A stretch of 64,000 bases of DNA from the NCBI GenBank assembly GCA_965243825.1, contig CBDEVT010000001.1, positions 2,790,001 through 2,854,000 of the forward strand, written 5' to 3'. Under the pieces are notes generated by a model. The model was not told the origin of the DNA, made no database searches, and was given only the letters and a program-made list of their open reading frames with translations. The DNA comes from JAJCYX01 sp965243825 (GTDB lineage Bacteria > Chloroflexota > Dehalococcoidia > Lucifugimonadales > Lucifugimonadaceae). Position 1 is the first letter of the stretch. Each line of letters opens with the position of its first letter. Position numbers and translations under genes: made by a program. Positions 42,450 to 51,167 of the stretch are shown piece after piece.

Positions 42450-42827
42450 ATGTCGTCCGTTCTCATAGTTGAGGATGAACCAAATACACGCTTGGCAGTA
42501 ACCTCACTACTTGAGGCTATCGGGCAGGAAACGGTACGCACGGCCACTAACGGACTTGAAGCGCTTGATCTGCTTCGCGAAGATCCGCCCGAGCTGATGT
42601 TGCTTGATCTGATGATGCCTCAGATGGATGGTGTGGAGGTGCTGAAACAGTTGCGAGCAGGTTCAGCGCCACGTCCCGGGCACATAATAGTGATGAGCGC
42701 ACATGCGAACGCAAACGATAGAGACGGCGTGAAACAGCTTGGGGCAGATCAGTTCCTGTCGAAACCGTTCACTCTTGTGCAATTGGAGTCAGCCCTCCAA
42801 ATAGCCGGGCTTGAGATCGACGCATAG
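42450..42827 (+). CDS. Receiver-only response regulator (tandem)
   Basis: A 125-residue CheY-like receiver with LIVEDEPNTRL, phosphoacceptor Asp53 (MLLDLMMPQMDG), switch Ser/Thr region IIVMSAHAN and Lys in FLSKPFTL. It follows the previous receiver by 22 bases in the same direction, so the pair is co-transcribed. The two have diverged clearly (Val/Ile changes outside the motifs), so they probably receive different signals rather than being a simple duplication. A small basic protein gene is 256 bases further on. Confidence 0.88.
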   Translation: MSSVLIVEDEPNTRLAVTSLLEAIGQETVRTATNGLEALDLLREDPPELMLLDLMMPQMDGVEVLKQLRAGSAPRPGHIIVMSAHANANDRDGVKQLGADQFLSKPFTLVQLESALQIAGLEIDA

Positions 42828-43083
42828 GCTCGCTGAGCCTGTTGAAACGCAGCTGTTTTCCCAGTTTCCTCTCTCGGTTGTTGTCTGAAGAGGAACAGCC
42901 ACCCGTGGCCGAGGGCCGACTGATTTATTAACGGAATATTCACAACGACATACAGTTGATGCGATCAATACTCATGTCGGGTTTTGTGTCAGTACACAAA
43001 TAAACTGCGAATTGGAAACATGCTCGAATTGCATGTTGAACATGACTGAATTAGACTGAAATCAAACTCGTCAATAACGACGC

Positions 43084-43629
43084 ATGATGCAGAACACAAT
43101 ATCGACAGTCACAAAGCGAGATTCTCAAGAGATGAAGATAGTCGAAGCTAGTCTTGCGGACATGAAGAAGACCCCGCGAGGAAGGCGCCAGCGATCACCT
43201 GAAACACAGCAACTGATAGATACCATAGTCGGCCTTAAGTCCGGCCAGGTAAAAGCTCTGGTCCCTGAAGGTGATGAGACAGTTAAGAAGCTTCGCCCGC
43301 GCATCAGCTATGCAGCACGCGTCGCCGGACGCAAGGTAAGGATTGCCGCGGATGAAGACCGAGTTCTGTTCACGCTGCGTTCTGGTGGCCGCAACGGTTC
43401 TACAAACCGGGCGGGCGCAGCGGCGAGGAAAGCCAAAGTACAGGCCAAGGCGATTGAACTGGGGAAGCGGCGGAAAAAAGAGATTGGTGCGCAAGACATC
43501 ATCGATGCACTTAATAGTGATGGAGTGAATCTGGGCGTCGCAAGACCTGGAACCATGGTTGGCGCTGTGCTCAGGTCTATGCCTGAGTTCGAACGAACTG
43601 GATCAAACCAGTTCAAGTACGTCGGCTAA
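43084..43629 (+). CDS. Small basic protein with possible winged-helix C-terminus
   Basis: A 181-residue basic protein, unrecognised. It has a Lys/Arg-rich N-terminus (KKTPRGRRQRSPETQQLI) and a low-complexity basic middle (GSTNRAGAAARKAKVQAKAI). The C-terminal stretch IDALNSDGVNLGVARPGTMV...LRSMPEFERTGSNQFKYVG has the outline of a winged helix (helix, helix, then an F-x-R..G.n.F.Y wing), as in HARE-HTH-type domains. It probably binds DNA or RNA (inference). The ATG has no clear ribosome-binding site; an in-frame ATG at 43132 is an alternative. A strong terminator follows. Confidence 0.6.
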   Translation: MMQNTISTVTKRDSQEMKIVEASLADMKKTPRGRRQRSPETQQLIDTIVGLKSGQVKALVPEGDETVKKLRPRISYAARVAGRKVRIAADEDRVLFTLRSGGRNGSTNRAGAAARKAKVQAKAIELGKRRKKEIGAQDIIDALNSDGVNLGVARPGTMVGAVLRSMPEFERTGSNQFKYVG

Positions 43630-43652
43630 CCGATAAAGGTCAGATGTAGTTA

Positions 43653-43679
43653 GGCCGGGCTATCTGCCCGGCCTTTTTT
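43653..43679 (+). terminator. Rho-independent terminator
   Basis: A perfect eight-pair G/C hairpin (GGCCGGGC / TATCT / GCCCGGCC) followed directly by six T. It ends the transcript of the basic-protein gene. Confidence 0.92.
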
Positions 43680-44000
43680 ACATGGTGGCCGTGCTGGCGG
43701 CTGTTAGCAGGTACGCGGATTCGCGGTCAGAGCCGCCGTTGCAGAACAAAGTGGCGGGTTGTGTCGAGATCTCGGTAACGAACAACACGCAACCTTTGCG
43801 CAAAGAGCAGGTTTTTCGCCATCCTGCATTGTGTGTGTTAGCTAACAGGTGATTTACCGCGTACGCGTCAAAATCAAACTGGGAGCTTTGTTTCATTAAT
43901 GCTTAGTGGAGTCAGGCTCGGGTCTATTCGATCCCGGGAGTCGGCTTGCCTGGGCCGAACCGGATATGCCTTACTTTGGGTACACACTGAAACGGTAGTT
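43680..44000. other. Intergenic region between terminator and GNAT gene
   Basis: About 320 bases. A 72-residue minus-strand frame (43678-43896) is open but has no ribosome-binding site, no family resemblance and overlaps the terminator T-tract, so it is not called. No clear hairpin or repeat is seen. Confidence 0.5.
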
Positions 44001-44567
44001 TTACGTCTCCCACTCTGAACGAAGCAGAGAGTAGATCACAAGATCCAGGAACTTACCCGCAGCGTTTCGAGACATCTGCCGTTCCACACCTGTCTCTGTG
44101 AACCCGAGTCGTTCTGGAATAGCTCGGCTACGAACGTTTCGTGGTGCGGCCCGAATGATCACCTGGTTCATCGAGTGATCCTCGAATGCCAACCGCATGA
44201 GAGCCTCAACGCTACGAGTCATTATCCCTCGGCCTTCTAGGTGTTTGGATATCCAGTAGCCAATAGATACGGCCTGGACCGGCGAATTGAAGTCACCGAT
44301 GCCAATGTTGCCGGCCAACTCTTCCGCAAAGTAGATCGAGTAACCCTGTTCACCCGACTCGTTCCACTGGATCCGTCTCGATTCCAGGAACTCAGTGACC
44401 GCTCTGGTGTTGTTTTGTGGGACAGCCCAAGGCATCCAGGGGCCGAGATGTTCCAGGTTCTGCTGTATTAGGCCGTGCAGAACCTTGGGCGGAGTATCGA
44501 ACGAACGCCGAAGAATCAGGTCATCACCGATAACGATCTCATTCGGCATCGGCGGTTCGATACTCAT
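44001..44567 (-). CDS. GNAT-family acetyltransferase at the 3' end of the menaquinone operon
   Basis: A 188-residue RimJ/RimL-type acetyltransferase. It has DDLILRRSFDTPPKVLHGL, GYWISKHLEGRGIMTRSVEAL (acetyl-CoA loop, G-R-G) and RAAPRNVRSRAIPERLGF (motif B). The start overlaps the mqnD stop (ATGA), so it is translated from the same message. Its link to menaquinone synthesis is not obvious; it may simply ride on the operon. Its 3' end is the last gene of the minus-strand run that begins with tetR near 52660. Confidence 0.82.
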   Translation of the reverse strand: MSIEPPMPNEIVIGDDLILRRSFDTPPKVLHGLIQQNLEHLGPWMPWAVPQNNTRAVTEFLESRRIQWNESGEQGYSIYFAEELAGNIGIGDFNSPVQAVSIGYWISKHLEGRGIMTRSVEALMRLAFEDHSMNQVIIRAAPRNVRSRAIPERLGFTETGVERQMSRNAAGKFLDLVIYSLLRSEWET

Positions 44568-45403
44568 TTTGCTTGAACCAGGTCTAGGTCCGGTACCTCA
44601 GCGATGATTCCGCGTGCTGCAGCAAGACCGAATAGCGTCTCTAGGGCTAGGACGCCTTCTTCACCCATGTCAACCGTGTCTTGGTTCACGTACATTCGAA
44701 CGAATTTGCGACCATCTTCCCTGTCAATACCTCTCCCGAAACCGAGAGCGTAATCGAGCGCGTCGTCTTCGTTTGCATGAGCGAATTCGATGCTGGCCTT
44801 ACAAGCATCCGCTACCTGCTGAGACAACTCCTCGCCAAGGTTGCGATTGACGAGATCTAGTCCAAGAGGTATTGGAAGACCTGTCTTCTCGAACCATCGC
44901 TTGCCTAGGTCTAGCACCCCTTGGAATCCCTGCTGTTCATAGAGGATCTGTCCCTCATGTAGCAGAATCCCGGCATCGACTTCACCGCTTTTGACGGCAG
45001 GCCCAACGTCATCGAAGTTATAGAACTTCGCCTCAGCGTAGGGAGGGGCAAAAATCCGGTAAAGCAGCCAGGATGTGGTGAACTCGCCAGGTACGCCAAT
45101 CGTCTTCCCAAGCAGCTCCTTCTCTTTCATTGGGTTTTTTGAAACTACAACCGGACCGTAGTTTCTGCCGACTGAAGCGCCACACGACATGATTCGGTAC
45201 TTGTCCGCGACAGCCGGGTAGTGTGCGGCTGATATTGCCGTGACCGGTATCTCACCAATCTCAGCCACCTTATTCAAGGACTCTATGTCCTCCATGTGGT
45301 GACCGACGGTGAAGCCCGGAATCGTCACGTGTTCCTTGGCCAATGCATAGAACATAAATGCATCGTCTGCATCTGGGCTGTGTCCGAATGTGATCTCAGG
45401 CAA
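44564..45403 (-). CDS. mqnD: 1,4-dihydroxy-6-naphthoate synthase
   Basis: A 279-residue enzyme of the futalosine route that converts cyclic dehypoxanthinyl futalosine to 1,4-dihydroxy-6-naphthoate. It has the periplasmic-binding-protein-like fold of MqnD: EITFGHSPDADDAFMFYAL at the N-terminus, AISAAHYPAVADKY, CGASVGRNYGPVVVSKNP, and EFTTSWLLYRIF. It is co-transcribed with mqnC (83 bases upstream) and overlaps the GNAT gene. The length matches the family. A DHN product then goes to the UbiA/UbiD homologues encoded in the same run. Confidence 0.93.
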   Translation of the reverse strand: MPEITFGHSPDADDAFMFYALAKEHVTIPGFTVGHHMEDIESLNKVAEIGEIPVTAISAAHYPAVADKYRIMSCGASVGRNYGPVVVSKNPMKEKELLGKTIGVPGEFTTSWLLYRIFAPPYAEAKFYNFDDVGPAVKSGEVDAGILLHEGQILYEQQGFQGVLDLGKRWFEKTGLPIPLGLDLVNRNLGEELSQQVADACKASIEFAHANEDDALDYALGFGRGIDREDGRKFVRMYVNQDTVDMGEEGVLALETLFGLAAARGIIAEVPDLDLVQAK

Positions 45404-45485
45404 ATTGTTTCTTTCTTCGATACGGCTGTGGTTGCCGTTAGCTACTTGTACACACGTAAGCGTTGTTCCGCGTAAGGCGAATCCT

Positions 45486-46625
45486 TTAGTTCGCTTCTAT
45501 CGGAATTCGGAGCTCAGGCCGGTGGTCTTCAAACACCTCGACTATCTCGTAGTTAGTCAAACGTTGAGCAGGCGTGAAGCCAGCTTCGCTGATCAGTGTT
45601 TTCACCTCGTCGGTCGAGGTGCGGTTATAAAAGCCTGCAGCCAACATCACGTTCTCATCGAACAGCGTCCCGCCAAAATCGTCGGCTCCGAATTTGAGAG
45701 CGACCTGTCCCGTCTTTTTGCCTTCCGAGAACCACGAGGCCTGTATATGAGGCACGTTGTCCAGCATGATTCGGGACAGGGCAATAACCCGCAGATATTT
45801 ATTCGCCCCGGCTTCTTCTTTGACCTGCTTCGCGAGCGCCGTATTGTCTCGCTTGTAAGACCACGGTATGAACGCCGTGAAACCGCCTCCGTTGCCGTTC
45901 TTGAGGGCCTTGTCCTGCACATCACGGATGTGAGTCAGCGTCTCGATGATGTGCTCATCTGTCTCGACATGGCCGTACATCATGGTCGCGGTTGTCTTGA
46001 ATCCGACTTTGTGAGCTGCGACGTGCACATCTGTCCACTTTTCGACCGTGTCCTTTGGGTTGAAACGAGAGATGACAGCCTTGACCTCATTGCTCAGAAT
46101 TTCCGACCCGCCGCCGGGCATGGTTCGCTGACCAGCATCCCAGAGCGCCTGGAAAACCTCTTCAAGCGAAAGTCCTGAGACTTCCGACATCTTCATGATC
46201 TCGGGAGCAGACCAGAAATGCGGCATCACTTCTGGGTAGAGGCGCCTGCACTCTCGAACCATCTCAAGGTAGTAGTCGAAAGGAATATCGCTGTTCAATC
46301 CGCCCTGCATCAGCACGGTTCTAACACCGTTGTCCCGAGCACGACCGATCTTCTCCATGATTTGCTCAACCGTGTAGGTGTACGCAGAAGGATCGCTCGG
46401 ATCGGTGCGATAAAACGCACAGAATGAGCAGTACGCATCGCAAAGGTTCGTGTAATTCAGATTCGTGTCGATGACGAACGTCGTGCGTTGTTCAGGATTG
46501 TGGTAGTGGCGGATCTTCTGTGCAAGAGGCACGAGATCGAGCAGTTCTGCCTGCTCCATCAGGAACAGTCCTTCTTCAGGAGTGATCCTTTCGCCCTCGA
46601 AAACCTTTTCCCTTATCTTGTTCAT
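45486..46625 (-). CDS. mqnC: Cyclic dehypoxanthinyl futalosine synthase (radical SAM)
   Basis: A 379-residue radical SAM enzyme that cyclises dehypoxanthinyl futalosine. The cluster is C62-x3-C66-x2-C69 (LCDAYCSFC). MqnC-specific signatures are VLMQGGLNSDIPFDYY, RTMPGGGSEILS, TTATMMYGHVETDEH and FTAFIPWSYKR. These set it apart from MqnE, which has HIVGGHHP and SMPGGGAEVF. The ATG at 46625 is preferred over a GTG six codons upstream, since AGAGAG lies just before. It is 57 bases from mqnA and 83 from mqnD. Confidence 0.94.
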   Translation of the reverse strand: MNKIREKVFEGERITPEEGLFLMEQAELLDLVPLAQKIRHYHNPEQRTTFVIDTNLNYTNLCDAYCSFCAFYRTDPSDPSAYTYTVEQIMEKIGRARDNGVRTVLMQGGLNSDIPFDYYLEMVRECRRLYPEVMPHFWSAPEIMKMSEVSGLSLEEVFQALWDAGQRTMPGGGSEILSNEVKAVISRFNPKDTVEKWTDVHVAAHKVGFKTTATMMYGHVETDEHIIETLTHIRDVQDKALKNGNGGGFTAFIPWSYKRDNTALAKQVKEEAGANKYLRVIALSRIMLDNVPHIQASWFSEGKKTGQVALKFGADDFGGTLFDENVMLAAGFYNRTSTDEVKTLISEAGFTPAQRLTNYEIVEVFEDHRPELRIPIEAN

Positions 46626-46682
46626 GTTTTTCTCTCTATGCACTGAGTATTGTCCCGATCAGACAACTCAAAGCCGCAACGT

Positions 46683-47456
46683 TCAGATTCTCGAATTGGC
46701 GGTTGTTCCTGCCAGCGCTGCAGCAGGCGGCCGCCATTCCGTCAACTGGCTCAATCGACGTTTGAACTCGTTCATTCCTTTGCGTTCCGCGTCTCCAATC
46801 GTATAAGTGAAGTGCCTGACGTAGGCTGCGCACTCGTCTTGGCTCATGTAGTCGTTCGCACGCGCTACAGCGATCTCTTTAACGAGCTGTCGCCCTTCAC
46901 AGTAGGAATCAGTCAAAGCAGATTGGAACGCGATACGGCTGTCGTCCGGTACATCGGATCGGAGCACCCAGACCGCAAAGACGAACGGTAGATGGGTCAT
47001 GGAGAACCATTCGTTTGCCAGATCGTATGTGTACCGTGAAGATCCAAGCTTCTTCTCTCTATTGGCCTCGTCACCGATCACAAGCCTGGCAGGAGCGGTT
47101 TCATCAGGGGCGACGAGTTCAGGTTCGATCTGCCAGTACTCTTTGCAAAGCACTCTGAGCAACTGGACTGAGGTCGCAGTATCTGCGGTGATTGCTATCT
47201 TCTGCCCGGCCAGCTTGTCGATTGGTAGTTCGGATATGAGCAAAACACTCAATGCAGGGCCATGGCACGCCACACCGAGGTCTCCTACCTCCTGGACCGC
47301 GTCGCCTAACCTGAACACCTCAGCCACTGGCAACGGACCACCGTCAATTTCACCGCGTTCAACGGCAGCTGCCATTGCCCTCGGCGGTGCTGTGACCAGT
47401 TCACAGGCATCTGGTGACATTGCGCGGTAAAAAACCTCGGAATTCAAATACGGCAT
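46683..47456 (-). CDS. mqnA: Chorismate dehydratase
   Basis: A 257-residue enzyme that removes water from chorismate to give 3-enolpyruvyl-benzoate, the entry to the futalosine route. It has MPYLNSEVFY at the start, AVERGEIDGGPLPVAEVFRL, VACHGPALSVLLIS, ATSVQLLRVL and IGDEANRE. The usual N-terminus is M-K-I-G-x-x-P-Y-L-N; here LKIGH precedes the ATG in frame without an ATG, GTG or TTG. A CTG at 47471 would give the normal N-terminus, so either the ATG at 47456 is used and the first strand is cut short, or a CTG start is used. Confidence 0.9.
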   Translation of the reverse strand: MPYLNSEVFYRAMSPDACELVTAPPRAMAAAVERGEIDGGPLPVAEVFRLGDAVQEVGDLGVACHGPALSVLLISELPIDKLAGQKIAITADTATSVQLLRVLCKEYWQIEPELVAPDETAPARLVIGDEANREKKLGSSRYTYDLANEWFSMTHLPFVFAVWVLRSDVPDDSRIAFQSALTDSYCEGRQLVKEIAVARANDYMSQDECAAYVRHFTYTIGDAERKGMNEFKRRLSQLTEWRPPAAALAGTTANSRI

Positions 47457-47539
47457 GTGACCGATTTTCAGTTTTGGTGCGCTATTCGTTGGCTGTTTCC
47501 TTGTGGGTGAGAGTGCGGCTTCCGGTCTTCGGATACTGA

Positions 47540-48655
47540 TCAGCCCGCTTCTTCGTAGACCTTTATCTCGTTATACAGCGCGTCTCGTTCGACCGGAATA
47601 CGCCTGGCATCTCGAATCGAATTGACCATGCGGTCTCGGGCGCGGCCTGCAGGTGAATCTGCGAGCGCAGCATGGGCTATCCGCTCCTTGCCGATGGTTC
47701 CATCTAGGTCGTTTGCGCCAAAATTCAACCCAATTGAAGCGGTTGCCTCTCCGAGCATCACCCAGTACGCCTTTATGTACTTGATGTTGTCCAGCATGAG
47801 TCTCGCCGCGGCAATCATCTTCAGGTCGTCCATTGGTGGAGTGTGGCGAGGTCGCAGTTTGGTCATACCGATCTGGTACTCAAGGGGTATGAACGCCAGA
47901 AAACCTGCTGTCTCGTCCTGTATCTCCCGTAGCCTCACCAGGTGGTCGATTCGCTCTTCGAACGTCTCAATGTGCCCGTACAGGAGAGTGCAGTTCGAGT
48001 TGATGCCCATGCGATGTGCCGTTTTGTGAATCTCGGCCCACCGATCGGCGTTGGCCTTTCCAGGTAGGAGCGCCTTGTGGACCCGTGGTGAAAAGACTTC
48101 TGCGCCACCACCCGGCATGGATTCGAGACCAGCTTCTTTGAATATGGCCAGTGACTCTTCAGGCGGAACCTTCCAGCGACGGTGGAAATAGTCGATCTCC
48201 GATGCGGTGAACGCCTTCACCTGCACATTCGGATACTTCTCGTGGATATTGCGGACCATGTCGACGTAGTACTCGAACGGCCATTTGGGGTGATGCCCTC
48301 CTACGATATGGACTTCGCGGATATCGTCATCCATGTGGTCCATGATCTCGTCCATCGACATTTCGTATGCGTCGTCATCACCTGGTTTCTTGGCGAAATC
48401 ACAGAAACTGCAACTGAGAACACAGATGTTGGTCGGGTTGATGTGGCGATTCAGCACAAAGTAGACCTTGTCGCCTGTTAGCCGCTTTTTGGCAAAATCG
48501 GCGATGCGGCCAGCGCCAGCGAAGTCCTCTGTTTCGAGTATCGTCACGCCTTGCTCTGGCGTGAGGCGTTTCTCTTCCTGTACCGCATCCCAAATAGGAA
48601 AAAGTGCGCGGTCTTCGAGGTGTATGTCGTTTGCTAGCTCCAGTAGCGAGACCAT
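47540..48655 (-). CDS. mqnE: Aminofutalosine synthase (radical SAM)
   Basis: A 371-residue radical SAM enzyme joining 3-enolpyruvyl-benzoate and SAM to form aminofutalosine. The cluster is C78-x3-C82-x2-C85 (ICVLSCSFC). MqnE signatures are HIVGGHHPKWPFEYY, FTASEIDYF, SMPGGGAEVFS, NSNCTLLYGHIETFEE and GFLAFIPLEYQ. The start overlaps the ubiD-like gene by 22 bases. The presence of MqnE means that the aminofutalosine branch, with a 5'-methylthioadenosine/aminofutalosine nucleosidase, is used; that nucleosidase is not in the window. Confidence 0.94.
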   Translation of the reverse strand: MVSLLELANDIHLEDRALFPIWDAVQEEKRLTPEQGVTILETEDFAGAGRIADFAKKRLTGDKVYFVLNRHINPTNICVLSCSFCDFAKKPGDDDAYEMSMDEIMDHMDDDIREVHIVGGHHPKWPFEYYVDMVRNIHEKYPNVQVKAFTASEIDYFHRRWKVPPEESLAIFKEAGLESMPGGGAEVFSPRVHKALLPGKANADRWAEIHKTAHRMGINSNCTLLYGHIETFEERIDHLVRLREIQDETAGFLAFIPLEYQIGMTKLRPRHTPPMDDLKMIAAARLMLDNIKYIKAYWVMLGEATASIGLNFGANDLDGTIGKERIAHAALADSPAGRARDRMVNSIRDARRIPVERDALYNEIKVYEEAG

Positions 48656-50394
48656 TTGCTATCCACTTTCTTGACTACATCCGGGTCCATGACAAGAGGC
48701 TTCGGATAGCTCTCTTTCCAGGTGGCGTCGATTCCCATGACGCCGTGATAAACGGGTTCAATGCCCCTGAACTCCGCTGCACTGAACGAAACGTCCCTGG
48801 CGGCGTCGAAACGGGTAAATATGCCCCAGAGCAACTCAACATCGTTGTCTATGTCCACATCGTCAGACACCGCAACAATGATGCTGAGGCTACCAAGAAG
48901 CGGGTTACGTACCAGGCGCTCGAGTAGTGGTCTGCCCTCTCCGCGCATCTGCACCACAAGCATGGTGCGCCCGACCAACCGGTGCTTTACGGCGGTCGAA
49001 GTGAGCTGAGCCAGGTTCACGGGTAGTGCGGTCGCTGAGATCGAATCGCCACCACGAGGGCTTCCAGTGGCATCGATAACCATCTTCGATCCCCGGTCTT
49101 GCGCTGGGCCAGTGAAGTCCAGAGTGTCGGCAGACGTTTTGGCTATGAGATGGAAGTCCTCTTCCGGCTTGAAGTTGCGGCGGATGGCCTGCAGAACAGT
49201 AGACGGATCTCGAGGATTAACGTCAGGACCAACCAGAATGATGCATTTGGAGAGTGAGAGCTGGCCTTCACCGAGAATTGAGAGCGCGGTCTTGATCGGC
49301 TCTTTGCTGTAGCGGCTTTCCACCGAGACGACCAGGAGGTTATGAAAGCCTGCTTCGTAGTAGGCCCACATGCCCTTGATCTCGCGGTGCATTAGGCGAA
49401 TCAGCGGCGAAAGGATCTGCTGTGTCGCGTCACCGATGTAACGATCTTCTTGTGGAGGCTTGCCGACCACGGTGGCGGGATAGATAGCGTTCTTTCTTCT
49501 CGTGACAGTGCGGATCTCGAAAACCGGGAACTCTGCAGCTTCCGAGTAGTGCCCGAAGTGGTCGCCGAACGGACCTTCCATCTGTCGACGGCCCGGCCTG
49601 ACTGTCCCCTCAAGGATGAACTCCGCATTGGCCGGTACGTTCATATCCACAGTTTTGCCTCGAGTCATAGGAGTACGGGCTCCGCGGACAATGCCAGAGA
49701 ACGCAGCTTCATCCATGCCTTCTGGAAGGGCCATGACGGCCGCGAGGTTCAATGCAGGGTCGCCTCCAAGTGCAACTGCCATCTGCAGAGGCTCGTTGCG
49801 CTTTTCAGCGTTGAAGTAATGGAAACCTCCGCCCTTCTGGATCTGCATATGCATGCCGGTAGTGGTCTTGTTGAAGACCTGCATGCGGTACATGCCGACG
49901 TTTTTGTCTCCAGAATCCGGATCTTCGGTGAAGACAAGAGGCAGTGTGATGAAGCGACCCCCATCACCCGGCCAGCACTTGAGAATCGGCATACTGCTGA
50001 GGTCCGGGTTCTCAACTACCTCCTGAACAGGCCCTCTCTTCTTCATGTTAGGGCGCATCTTGAGAAGCTTTAGGCCGGTTTTTCGATTCCGCCAGAGGGC
50101 GCCAAGCGTAGGGGGATTCACATCCTGAGCGAACGAGACTAATTCTTCACCGATCTCCTCCGGGTCACGCCCCAGCGCCATCTCGATACGCTTGCGACTT
50201 GAGAGGAGGTTGATAGCGAGTGGGTAGTTGGCTCCCGTGACGTTTTCGAACAGCAGCGCCGGACGGTCCTCCCTTACCGCACGTGTGGCAATCTCAGTGA
50301 TTTCAAGTTCAGGATTGACCTGTTCTTGGACGCGATGCAGTTCCCCTTCTTTCTCGAGGTGACGTATGAATGACTGGAGATCGGTAAATGCCAT
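48634..50394 (-). CDS. ubiD: UbiD family decarboxylase for menaquinone synthesis (MqnL-like)
   Basis: A 586-residue prenylated-FMN decarboxylase. It has FIRHLEKEGELHRV and ALLFENVTGANYPLAINLLSS at the N-terminus, the central AVALGGDPALNLAAVMALPEG, and PFGDHFGHYSEA, all typical of UbiD and of the futalosine-pathway DHN decarboxylase. It has an additional C-terminal segment with KPLVMDPDVVKKVDSKWSRY. It is followed by mqnE with a 22-base overlap and preceded by ubiX after 12 bases. UbiX makes its cofactor, so the three genes act together. Its position in the operon supports action on the prenylated or free 6-naphthoate. Confidence 0.9.
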   Translation of the reverse strand: MAFTDLQSFIRHLEKEGELHRVQEQVNPELEITEIATRAVREDRPALLFENVTGANYPLAINLLSSRKRIEMALGRDPEEIGEELVSFAQDVNPPTLGALWRNRKTGLKLLKMRPNMKKRGPVQEVVENPDLSSMPILKCWPGDGGRFITLPLVFTEDPDSGDKNVGMYRMQVFNKTTTGMHMQIQKGGGFHYFNAEKRNEPLQMAVALGGDPALNLAAVMALPEGMDEAAFSGIVRGARTPMTRGKTVDMNVPANAEFILEGTVRPGRRQMEGPFGDHFGHYSEAAEFPVFEIRTVTRRKNAIYPATVVGKPPQEDRYIGDATQQILSPLIRLMHREIKGMWAYYEAGFHNLLVVSVESRYSKEPIKTALSILGEGQLSLSKCIILVGPDVNPRDPSTVLQAIRRNFKPEEDFHLIAKTSADTLDFTGPAQDRGSKMVIDATGSPRGGDSISATALPVNLAQLTSTAVKHRLVGRTMLVVQMRGEGRPLLERLVRNPLLGSLSIIVAVSDDVDIDNDVELLWGIFTRFDAARDVSFSAAEFRGIEPVYHGVMGIDATWKESYPKPLVMDPDVVKKVDSKWSRYWS

Positions 50395-50406
50395 ATGTGG
50401 TTTTGC

Positions 50407-51042
50407 TCAGTCTGACTCTGCGTATGTTGCAGGCTCTGGTCCAGTCCACTGTTTCAGCAATGAGGTCTCGACCCCAAGATGGTCGAGAATTCTTCCTGCG
50501 ATCATATCGATCAGGTCCTGAACTGATTCAGGCCGCTGGTAATAGCCAGGTGAGCCCGGAAGGATGATCGCCCCTGCTTCGGTGGCAGCAGTCATGTTAC
50601 GAAGGTGGATCAGGCTCAATGGTGTTTCGCGAGTTACAAGAATCAACTTCCGGCGTTCCTTGAGGCACACATCTGCTGCTCGCTCGATGAGCCCGGTGGA
50701 GACCCCGGTCGCTATCTTGGCCAGCGTTCCTCCAGAACATGGCACTACGACCATGCCGTCTGTCGGGTACGAACCAGATGCGATGCTTGCCGCCACATCC
50801 TTGTGATGTAGAACTTCGAGATGGGAGCCTGCGGCTGGCACGTCTAACCAATCAAGCAACTCCGGGTGATCTGTATCCGTGTTTCCAGTTAGTAACAGAT
50901 CTTCTTCGACCTCAAGCACACGTCGTCCAGCATCGCTGATCACGCACTTAACCTCGTGGCGGCCGGTCAACAGCGCCTGCAGGACTCGTCTCGCATATGG
51001 AGCCCCTGAAGCCCCTGCTATTCCCACTATGTATCTACCCAT
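50407..51042 (-). CDS. ubiX: Flavin prenyltransferase UbiX
   Basis: A 211-residue flavoprotein that makes prenylated FMN for UbiD. It starts with RYIVGIAGASGAPYARRVLQALL (UbiX flavin site), and carries SGSYPTDGMVVVPCSGGTLAKIATGVS and VTRETPLSLIHLRNM, all constant in UbiX/Pad1. The length is normal. It is 12 bases upstream of ubiD and about 125 bases downstream of the ubiA-like gene. The whole run is on the minus strand. Confidence 0.95.
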   Translation of the reverse strand: MGRYIVGIAGASGAPYARRVLQALLTGRHEVKCVISDAGRRVLEVEEDLLLTGNTDTDHPELLDWLDVPAAGSHLEVLHHKDVAASIASGSYPTDGMVVVPCSGGTLAKIATGVSTGLIERAADVCLKERRKLILVTRETPLSLIHLRNMTAATEAGAIILPGSPGYYQRPESVQDLIDMIAGRILDHLGVETSLLKQWTGPEPATYAESD

Positions 51043-51167
51043 TTTCGACAGATTCTTTCTAACGAGCTAAACAGTACGCAAAATAGCAGTTTCTTAGTTC
51101 AGGTCGTCCGTTTCGTGACGCTGGCGCCGATGTTTTTGCTGTCGTTGTTTTGTACTGGATGTGCCGC

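Noticed and set aside
43678..43896. 72-residue minus-strand ORF downstream of the terminator
   Set aside because: No ribosome-binding site, no family resemblance, and its end overlaps the terminator T-tract.
45390..46178. Plus-strand frame of 262 residues opposite mqnC
   Set aside because: It is antisense to a clear radical SAM gene and has no domain or ribosome-binding site.
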